Part shown: in pieces, positions 59,961 to 64,000 of the stretch
Layout of the letters: each line of letters begins with the position of its first letter
Position numbering within the stretch: position 1 is the first letter of the stretch
Program-made: the position numbers and the translations under genes
The notes under the pieces: model-generated
What the model saw: the letters and a program-made list of their open reading frames with translations, nothing else
Databases searched by the model: none
What the model was told of the DNA's origin: nothing
Assembly (NCBI GenBank): GCA_030674155.1
Contig: CM060317.1
Span: forward strand, 87,663,920 to 87,727,919
Length of the DNA: 64,000 bases
Reading direction: 5' to 3'
Source of the DNA: Stramonita haemastoma
Lineage: Eukaryota > Mollusca > Gastropoda > Neogastropoda > Muricidae

Positions 59961-62900
59961 TGTTCTCCTAATGTATTGTGAATACTCTTTCTTTTTTCTT
60001 TTTTCTACCATCCATTGTGTTAGGATTTTTGTTGTGAGTATTTTTTCACACGCCCATATCTGCAAGCATTGGTTTTGTCAAATTTCATGTACCCCTTGGG
60101 GGGTTTTCTTGAAATAAAATTTTGAAAATTGAAATTTTGAAAATTGAAAATTGAAATAAACTGACACACATAGGGAAATTTATAAACATCTCATTAGTAT
60201 CAGAACTGTGGTATTGGGGATGGTATCTATCAATGTAGATGTGTCACATATTTTTGTAAAGTCACTGAAGGTTAAAAATTACCCGATATATAACACAATT
60301 TTACTTTTAACGGTGTTGACTTCTTTATCCTTTTCTTAAAATCACAATTAAAATAGTAGCCTAAGTGGATTCTGCCTTTTTTTAATATCTCGAAATAGTA
60401 TAAAACCAATCAACAGAAAATAAAAGTAAAGTACTAATTCAAGTAGTAAAGATAGTGAACCCTCAAATGAGTCAAAACAAAAAAACATAATAATGGAAAC
60501 TCTGAAAAGGAGAATGACTGGGGAAAATGAAAAGGAGAATGACTGGGGAAAATGAAAAGAAAAGACTATGGCTATTAGATACACTGCATAAATCACAAAG
60601 AGCAAGCTTACTTGTGGTACTACTGTGCTGAAACTAAACCTGCTTTAGTTCAAGTTACTAAAAAAGAAATTCATTCAAACACTGATATGGCATTTTAGTG
60701 ATTTACTACTCAGGCTGCATAAAATATTCCAAGTCATGCAGCCCCCCCCCCCCCCCCCAAAAAAAAAACCAAAAAACAACAACAACAAAAAACAAAAATG
60801 AAAACTGTAACAAACTTAAACTTTTAATTCATCAATCATAAATGAAACCGTGACCTAAACTGGTTCTAATAAATCCCCCCAAAACAGAAGCAACGACCGA
60901 CGTTTGTTTCACGAAGAAGTGAATCGCGATCTCGGGATTACCTCCTCTTGGTTAGACCGGTCACTCAATAAAACGTACAATAACACACCTATTTCACTAT
61001 ACGACCTTAAAAAAAAAAAGTTTGAATATAAGTATGTTTAAAATATCTGATTTTATAAGCACCATAAATTTAAGAAGTAATTTCGTGAAAATATCCAAGG
61101 AAATCGGACACGTTTTCTTCTTTCCGGTTTGCGCATGCCCGATTGTCGAAGACGATCGTATCTACCCTTTTCAAAGTCTTCGTTTTTAATGATCTAATGA
61201 ATTTTTTTTCAAACTACGCGACCCGTGTCTAAATAAACAATAACATTAATGATCTACAATCACAAATTTATCATATCTACCCAGTAAATCGAGAAAATCG
61301 TCGATTTTCGACATGATCGTTTCGCAGCGATCGTTCGTTCTTGCCTCCATGTTTCTGATCTTTCCAAGATTTGAAAACTATGTTTTGGTTGGTTTGCTTA
61401 TGTAGGACAGCCCATGAATACATTAACCCATTTACAAATTAGAACCAATAGGTGGTCTTGTTTCATTTTCGCCTGTGGTATTGACTATTTTAAGCTACAG
61501 GTTCTTTAGAACTTGCCGACGAAGATTGTGTGCCGCAAAAAAAACGGAATTTTTGCAAAAAACTATCCATAAATCAATAATTATGTACCCATTTCAGTAT
61601 TGTAGCATAAATACTGAACACAGTGATACCTGATATAGCACAGTTGATTGTATATCGCGAATGCTCGGGGAACTTAAAGTGGGCATGTCTTTTTGAAGCT
61701 TTGTCCGTGTTCGTGAAAATGGCGGCCGCGCGCAGCGTTTTTTAGCGGAACACACACCTCATTCACGCACTTCGCGTATTCATCTCAGATCAGTCACAGA
61801 AATAAAAATGCACTCAATCAAAGAGAAAAGATCGAACTTTATTTTGATATATAAAAAAATTTAATCAGTACAACAGAAGCAGAGTAATAAAGAAGTGAAA
61901 AGATCGAAAAACAGCCATTTTTCAGCTGTGATGACGGGATATGCCGGGGGCTGCCGCTACCTAGTGTGTGTGCATGCGCACATTGGTACATGTGTTCATG
62001 CTTGTGTAAAAGTTATACTCTGAAAAATAAATCACCAAGGTTAGATATGTATGTTTACACTGGTTCTGTATGCTTAGACGTCTAGTATTATCTTCAGAAA
62101 TTGAAAGCCTATATTTTTCTGTAGAAGCAAAGAAGAACAGAAAAGGAAAACACACTAACTCATTGTTTCGATGTTGATGCGTAAAGGCAGAAAGTGAAAG
62201 TAAAAAGATCTCATGTTAGGCATCAAATAACTGATGTCCACTGTGTACTTACACTGTCACAGTGATTTCCAGGTGTGGTGAGTGGGACAGAGTGCATATT
62301 GTGGTGACTCCCAGGGCACATAAGCAGGAGAATAATCTGCGATAACAATGTGACTGATGTATATCTGTATTCGTTGGTTTATAGAAACACAAGCTTACTG
62401 AGCATGTACCATTCTCAACTCATCATTTTTTGCCCCACACTTTTTTCAGAATGATGATAGGAAGTAGGATAGAAGTGCTTAGTGTGGGAAAATTGCTCAT
62501 TGAAGACTAGTGAAGCTGAGAGACATGACTGAAAACAGAAAAACCAGCAAGCCAAAGATGGTTTGGGGGACATCTTTTGTTCCCAGGCAAAGGTTATTCT
62601 TATATACTCCGTTCTCATTGACAGAAATGTGTGATTATTGCTGTGAACATTGTTGTTGATTCCAGATGGGGACGGCCATGTGTGTGCTGAGCTGGTAGGA
62701 GTGTGTGGGGACGTTCCTACCTACGGTGTCAAAGACTTGGTGGAGGTGCTGGAACTGATTGACAAACAGTCATCATCATCATCATCGTCATCATTGTTGT
62801 CATCGTCACTTGCCCAGTGCAGACCTCTCAAAGTGGTCAACTACCTCCAGGTTTGTGCTCCATGTCTGTGCAGAAGAGTGTGCAGTCTTCTTCATTGTTA

Positions 62901-63020
62901 AGATCAGTCTGTTGGTGTGTTTTTTTTTATAAGAGAGATTGGAGGATGCAAAAACAGCCACAAACAATGATGGTGGGGTGGGGGCTGCACAGTTATAAGG
63001 CTGGAAAGGAATAAAGGTAG

Positions 63021-63055
<35 letters not shown>

Positions 63056-63312
63056 CAAAGAAAAAGAATGTGGGGCCAGTCTATCTAGTCTAAAATAGCA
63101 GGAATTTATATCTATTCTCTTTTCTCTTTGTGGACAGGGTGAAGCGTGCGGATGGTTCGGCAGCAGGCAGGGGAGAGAAGCGTGGAGGACATCCAGGACA
63201 TGTTGGATCAGAGCAGTGGTTGTCTGCCCCCCTCCTGCCACAGCTGTCTGCACCGCGTCCCTTCTTCCACTGCCTGGTGGCTGACCTGACCTCTGACCTG
63301 ACCTCTGACTGA
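46138..63312 (+). CDS. PMS1: PMS1 DNA mismatch repair protein, multi-exon gene
   Basis: PMS1 is a nuclear MutL homologue that pairs with MLH1 (MutL-beta). Sixteen exons encode about 1092 aa once indels are allowed for, against about 930 in human; the excess is in the linker of exon 7. N-terminal GHKL ATPase motifs are present: [12 protein letters not shown] (catalytic Glu35, metal-binding Asn39), DNGRGI, TSKI, YGFRGEAL (with one base restored) and LGQGTTV. The transducer domain has NLPVRKQ and [13 protein letters not shown]. After a disordered linker comes an HMG-box-like segment (exons 9-11), found in PMS1 but not in PMS2, MLH1 or MLH3. The C-terminal dimerisation domain ends with RPFFH. No DQHAxxExxxxE endonuclease motif is seen, as expected for PMS1. 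Single-base indels disturb exons 2, 12, 13 and 16. Four splice junctions are embedded in minisatellites. Confidence 0.95.
46545..46608. repeat. CA microsatellite in PMS1 intron 1
   Basis: (CA)n with ACCACAC interruptions; the rest of intron 1 (46294-47276) shows no other feature. Confidence 0.9.
47277..47435 (+). CDS. PMS1: PMS1 exon 2: ATPase motifs II and III, one base short
   Basis: The acceptor is AACTGTTGCAG. It encodes [18 protein letters not shown] and [20 protein letters not shown]. At ATGGCTTAGAGG (47418-47419) one T is missing: with TTT it reads YGFRGEAL and ends in phase 1 at TTAG|GTAAGT, as exon 3 requires. As given it ends in a TAG. Confidence 0.93.
   Translation, partial: ENHGLDKIEVRDNGRGIQTADIPVFAKRHYTSKITSHADLETLASYGLEERL
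47698..47823 (+). CDS. PMS1: PMS1 exon 3
   Basis: The acceptor is GTTTTTGCAG. It reads [20 protein letters not shown], then [11 protein letters not shown] and PSHLGQG. It ends in phase 1 with the weak donor CAGG|GTAAAT, inside the G-x-G-T-T-V ATPase motif IV. Confidence 0.94.
47860..47935. repeat. CTCTT pentanucleotide repeat in intron 3
   Basis: Tandem TTCTC units with few interruptions lie 35 bp after the exon 3 donor. The remaining intron (to 48603) has no recognised element. Confidence 0.9.
48604..48884 (+). CDS. PMS1: PMS1 exon 4: motif IV and transducer domain
   Basis: It reads [20 protein letters not shown], then [33 protein letters not shown] and [17 protein letters not shown]. The donor is CAT|GTAAGG (phase 0). 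This is a well-conserved exon without indels. Confidence 0.95.
48956..49205. repeat. CT-rich microsatellite in intron 4
   Basis: (CT)n with poly-C and TCTG interruptions over about 250 bp. Confidence 0.95.
49345..49600 (+). mobile_element. SINE-A-related, diverged copy
   Basis: Box A TAGCCTAGCGGTTAGGC, box B CAGGTTCGACCC, body CCTTTGGGTGAGACTACAGA and GAGTAGGCCATTGCATGCTG are present, but the tail is lost. Overall divergence is higher than in the 44030 copy. Confidence 0.75.
49640..49745. repeat. Repeat D, partial copy
   Basis: AAGTGGCTACCTTAATGGCA..GGTAAAC and ATATGCAAAATCTCACTTTT match 43745-43820. Confidence 0.5.
49785..50125 (-). mobile_element. SINE-B, near-full copy, minus strand
   Basis: Reading on the minus strand: head with GTGTGGTCTAGGAGG, a box-B-like region, TCGGATGAGACAATAAAC body, GCCACTGATAGGGAAAC, and a 3' module containing GTCGCCAC, GGGGAGA and CTGCATGAAATT..AAATCTGCTGTGACATAAAG with a (TAAA)n tail. 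The 3' module recurs, inverted, at 50212-50328. Confidence 0.75.
50212..50328 (+). mobile_element. SINE-B 3' module, inverted relative to neighbour
   Basis: GCACTTGTGGCGACGCGCTC, AGCAGCCCGAATTTCACGCA and GAGAAATCTGCTGTGACATA are followed by an A/T-rich tail. It is an inverted copy of 49785-49895 about 320 bp away and ends only 19 bp before the exon 5 start, close to its polypyrimidine/acceptor region. Confidence 0.75.
50347..50469 (+). CDS. PMS1: PMS1 exon 5
   Basis: It reads [20 protein letters not shown] and then [19 protein letters not shown], matching the SFIFINSRPV region of the family. Phase 0 to 0, donor AAG|GTAGGG. A GT microsatellite lies just after the donor. Confidence 0.95.
50753..50893 (+). 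CDS. PMS1: PMS1 exon 6
   Basis: The acceptor follows (TTTC)n and CCCCCAG. It reads [40 protein letters not shown] and SVMAISM. Phase 0 to 0. [11 protein letters not shown] is the conserved MutL DVNVHPxK equivalent. Confidence 0.95.
51085..51165. repeat. GT microsatellite in intron 6
   Basis: (GT)n with two CT/TT interruptions; the rest of intron 6 (50894-51611) shows no recognised element. Confidence 0.9.
51612..52670 (+). CDS. PMS1: PMS1 exon 7: long disordered linker with coding minisatellite
   Basis: The exon is 1059 nt, phase 0 to 0. It starts [20 protein letters not shown] (end of the N-terminal domain) and continues as a Ser/Glu/Lys-rich low-complexity linker. From about 52270 to 52531 it carries roughly 12 copies of a 21-bp unit encoding GRDGETA. 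It then ends AGDGSLVQ at TACAG|GTAAAC. The linker is longer than in vertebrate PMS1 and accounts for most of the excess length. Confidence 0.93.
52270..52531 (+). repeat. 21-bp coding minisatellite (GRDGETA repeats)
   Basis: The unit GGCAGAGAYGGAGAGACAGC-A alternates C/T at one synonymous Asp position. It keeps the exon 7 frame throughout. The +1 frame is also open and would read ERQQAEM, a coiled-coil-like pattern, so a single upstream indel would change the predicted peptide. Confidence 0.95.
52671..53012 (+). repeat. 22-bp minisatellite copying the intron 7 donor, 14 copies
   Basis: The unit GTAAACACATCAGTATGTTC-AG begins exactly at the exon 7/intron 7 boundary, so each junction between units recreates CAG|GTAAAC, a good 5' splice site. 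Copy 5 is interrupted by about 34 bp of unrelated sequence. The unit is 22 bp, so use of any downstream copy would shift the frame and meet a stop quickly. Confidence 0.95.
53498..53596 (+). CDS. PMS1: PMS1 exon 8
   Basis: The acceptor is ACTGATACAG and the donor CGG|GTATGT, 99 nt, phase 0 to 0. It reads [20 protein letters not shown] and then SPPEKRVR, a basic cluster that could be part of a nuclear localisation signal (KRP..PPEKRVR). Confidence 0.88.
53958..54063 (+). CDS. PMS1: PMS1 exon 9: start of HMG-box-like segment
   Basis: It reads [20 protein letters not shown] and then [15 protein letters not shown], matching the start of the PMS1 HMG box (family form: AYDLxxNRxxKKPMSASALF). Phase 0 to 1, donor GAAG|GTGAGT. 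Confidence 0.92.
54233..54450 (+). mobile_element. SINE-A, 5'-truncated copy in intron 9
   Basis: CCCCAAAAGTCCTGCGGATG begins the preserved part. Body and tail continue to CCATTATCTTTGATATGAAA. It is followed by a CA microsatellite (54460-54533). Confidence 0.8.
54460..54533. repeat. CA microsatellite
   Basis: An uninterrupted (CA)n tract at the 3' end of the SINE-A copy in PMS1 intron 9. Confidence 0.95.
54687..54810 (+). CDS. PMS1: PMS1 exon 10: HMG-box-like segment
   Basis: It reads [40 protein letters not shown], corresponding to the second and third HMG helices (family [20 protein letters not shown]). Phase 1 to 2, donor AGAG|GTTTGT. A short duplication (GTGATCATCCCTACA) follows the donor. 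Confidence 0.92.
54985..55245. repeat. Probable interspersed element of unknown class
   Basis: Phrases such as ACCAAATTTCATGCAGATAT and TTCTGAGAAACAAAAATTTG are of the kind found in dispersed invertebrate repeats. No second copy is present here, so the call rests on style alone. Confidence 0.3.
55404..55520. repeat. CA microsatellite in intron 10
   Basis: (CA)n with two AACA interruptions. Confidence 0.95.
55613..55688 (+). CDS. PMS1: PMS1 exon 11
   Basis: The acceptor is TCTGTTACAG. It reads [25 protein letters not shown]. Phase 2 to 0, donor CCT|GTGAGT. It covers the end of the HMG-like region and a basic linker. Confidence 0.9.
55843..56345 (+). repeat. 36-39 bp minisatellite copying the intron 11 acceptor, about 13 copies
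   Basis: Units read TGTGTGTCTTTCTGTTGATC, AGCAG, (AAAG)n, AAATGA. Each unit contains a pyrimidine stretch followed by TTGATCAGCAG. The real exon 12 acceptor at 56364 has the same layout (TGTGTCTGTCTATTTATCAG, CAG). It is therefore the last, diverged member of the array. Some copies have CATTAG in place of CAGCAG. Confidence 0.9.
56365..56520 (+). CDS. PMS1: PMS1 exon 12, one base too long
   Basis: It reads [20 protein letters not shown] and KKK, then needs one A fewer in the eight-A run at 56428-56435. It continues [29 protein letters not shown], matching the VQIPFSMKNLK region of PMS1. It ends in phase 2 at CTAAG|GTTTGT, the first of nine equivalent donors. An acceptor 3 nt upstream (ATCAG) is also possible. 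Confidence 0.88.
56470..57144 (+). repeat. 75-bp minisatellite copying exon 12 end and donor, 9 copies
   Basis: Copies start (AGCATGATGCAG) at 56474, 56549, 56624, 56699, 56774, 56849, 56924, 56999 and 57074, an exact 75-bp period. Each holds 44 bp of exon 12 ([17 protein letters not shown]), the donor CTAAG|GTTTGT and about 30 bp of intron. The unit is 25 codons with no stop, so one open frame runs through all nine to a TAG at 57146-57148. All nine donors are in the same phase. Confidence 0.97.
57361..57580 (+). repeat. 29-32 bp minisatellite copying the intron 12 acceptor, 7 copies
   Basis: The unit TGTGTTGTTGTCAGCAGGGA, GGTGTACTTCAG contains the acceptor GTTGTCAGCAG and the first coding bases of exon 13 (GGAGGTGTACTTCAG). 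The seventh copy is the true exon start at 57563. Units vary from 29 to 32 bp, so upstream acceptors would not keep the frame. Confidence 0.93.
57563..57750 (+). CDS. PMS1: PMS1 exon 13: C-terminal domain, one base short
   Basis: Phase 2 in, it reads [32 protein letters not shown]. After a base missing near 57659-57664 it continues [29 protein letters not shown]. This matches the PMS1 C-terminal region [20 protein letters not shown] onwards. It ends in phase 2, CCCAG|GTAAGA. Confidence 0.92.
57757..57842. repeat. GT microsatellite in intron 13
   Basis: (GT)n begins 6 bp into the intron, immediately after the donor. Confidence 0.95.
58231..58352 (+). CDS. PMS1: PMS1 exon 14: C-terminal domain
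   Basis: Phase 2 to 1. It reads [40 protein letters not shown], matching YLSDPRLTANGFKIKLI of the family. The acceptor is TGTGTGGCAG. Confidence 0.92.
58400..58612. repeat. Compound GT microsatellite in intron 14
   Basis: (GT)n with GAGT, TTGT and GGTGTGGTGGGG interruptions. Confidence 0.95.
58886..59350. repeat. Possible interspersed element in intron 14
   Basis: Style features of dispersed elements are present (TTTTGAACCTGTAGAGATAC, TGGATTCAAAATGGCCGCCA) without a second copy here. No coding frame has family motifs. Confidence 0.3.
59897..59958 (+). repeat. 62-nt uninterrupted poly-G run
   Basis: This is the longest homopolymer in the window, within PMS1 intron 14. It could form multiple G-quadruplexes. 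Length is likely to be inexact. Confidence 0.95.
60000..62665 (+). other. Remainder of PMS1 intron 14
   Basis: Mostly AT-rich. A possible LINE 3' end (TTGAAATAAAATTTTGAAAA with short tandem copies) lies at 60108-60165, a poly-C/poly-A junction at 60742-60768, and a CpG-containing patch at 60880-61760. No exon of PMS1 is missing by phase: exon 14 ends in phase 1 and exon 15 starts accordingly. Confidence 0.5.
61716..61733 (+). promoter_or_regulatory. YY1-like motif in CpG-rich patch
   Basis: AAAATGGCGGCCGCGCGC fits the AANATGGCGGC consensus bound by YY1 and often found at transcription starts. It is embedded in the only strongly CpG-rich patch of the intron. Activity is not shown by sequence. 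Confidence 0.3.
62666..62850 (+). CDS. PMS1: PMS1 exon 15: C-terminal domain with Ser run
   Basis: Phase 1 to 0. It reads [35 protein letters not shown], a run of eight Ser (TCA/TCG codons) followed by LLSSSLAQ, then [11 protein letters not shown]. It matches LPFYGVADLKEILNAI..CRPRKVISYLE. The Ser run replaces a short loop in vertebrates and is probably a trinucleotide slippage product. Confidence 0.94.
63026..63051. repeat. Short GT microsatellite in intron 15
   Basis: (GT)13 or so lies between exons 15 and 16. Confidence 0.9.
63138..63312 (+). CDS. PMS1: PMS1 exon 16: C-terminus and stop, two bases short
   Basis: It opens GE(A), then after one missing base near 63145 reads [36 protein letters not shown]. 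After a second missing base near 63254 it reads [18 protein letters not shown] and stops (TGA, 63310-63312). Vertebrate PMS1 has GEAVRLSRQLP..SKEDIQDII..CVHGRPFFHHL. The final DLTSDLTSD is a duplicated 15-bp unit. Both corrections are needed to reach the stop. Confidence 0.92.
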
Positions 63313-63721
63313 CTCAGGACAACAGTGAAGAGATGGAAGACGATAGAGTGGAGGATGGGGGAGGTGACCTCAGGAGTGATAAAAGTGGGGATGGGGAGTG
63401 ATAAAAGTGGGGATGGTGGGCTTTGATCTGATGCTGTCACTGGATGATCTGATGGATTTTCGATGTTGATCATTGACAGAGAAAAAACTAGGCAAGGATG
63501 TAAAAAAATGATGTAGTCTGAGATGTTTTTTTTATGTAATATCTTACATACAGTGATTTTTTTTTCTTCTGCAGATTGAAACAGTTGCCATAATCAATTC
63601 AGTGCAAGTGGAGCCTTTGAGAGGGGCATTAGATATCATGGAATATCCTTTTTATTATTTTCATTGCCCATTTTGATTCATGTTTGACACCTTCAAAGTT
63701 AATCGTTAAACATTGGCATTT

Positions 63722-63797
<76 letters not shown>

Positions 63798-64000
63798 CAC
63801 CTATTCAATTTGGAATAACAAGAACAACAGTGAACAAATAAAGTAACACCCTTTACTTTTTGCACTTGTATGCCAGAACTGTTACCATGCATGATTTCAA
63901 CCCCAGAATCATGAGAAAGTTTTCTGAATTCTCTGGTATGTGTTGAGCAGTTGTTTCTGATATTTGTAAATTAACTTTTAAATTTGAATTATGCTCAACT
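63313..64000 (+). other. PMS1 3' flank
   Basis: A GTGGGGATGG.GA tandem lies at 63379-63418, a CA microsatellite at 63727-63793, and a candidate polyadenylation signal AATAAA at 63837-63842. A TTCTGCAG followed by an open frame at 63575 could be an acceptor but matches nothing I recognise. Confidence 0.5.
63727..63793. repeat. CA microsatellite
   Basis: Uninterrupted (CA)n. Confidence 0.95.

Noticed and set aside
61719..61745. Start codon ATGGCGGCCGCG of an intronic gene
   Set aside because: The frame closes after eight codons; only a regulatory reading is plausible.
63575..63660. Extra 3' exon of PMS1
   Set aside because: PMS1 reaches its conserved end and stop at 63312; the segment after TTCTGCAG matches nothing known to me.

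Overview
This is a metazoan nuclear window. It has two intron-rich genes with GT-AG introns, no bacterial-style operons, and very heavy simple-sequence, minisatellite and SINE content. The repeat style (abundant GT/CA tracts, tRNA-headed SINEs, LINE debris) and the gene structures suggest a mollusc, probably a gastropod; that assignment is inference. All gene identities below come from recognising protein motifs and family alignment from memory, with no database search.

Region by region: 1-16.7 kb is gene-free repeat territory. It holds SINE fragments, a 6.2-kb GAT-rich composite satellite (about 2810-9055), a LINE remnant whose reverse-transcriptase active-site segment is amplified as about 17 copies of a 58-bp minisatellite (10067-11055), a 550-bp GT array, and a second LINE remnant. 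From about 24.1 kb down to 16.7 kb the minus strand carries a chain of small, largely phase-compatible exons of a gene I do not recognise. 24.1-32.2 kb is AT-rich, with one LINE remnant and the presumed PDIA4 3' flank.

32277-44831 (minus) is PDIA4/ERp72, a three-CGHC-motif protein disulfide isomerase of the endoplasmic reticulum, from signal peptide to the C-terminal KEEL retention signal. Ten exons are visible; one internal exon (about 160 nt) is missing. 46138-63312 (plus) is PMS1, a MutL-family mismatch repair protein, in 16 exons from the GHKL ATPase motifs to the C-terminal RPFFH motif. The two genes are head to head, 1.3 kb apart.

The most unusual signal is that four PMS1 splice junctions are embedded in minisatellites that copy the splice site itself: the intron 7 donor (about 14 copies), intron 11 acceptor (about 13 decoys), intron 12 donor (9 copies of an in-frame 75-bp unit) and intron 12 acceptor (7 copies). 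Separately, at least seven single-base indels break otherwise conserved exons in both genes. This points to residual sequencing or assembly error rather than two adjacent pseudogenes, and it should be kept in mind when reading any frame in this window.
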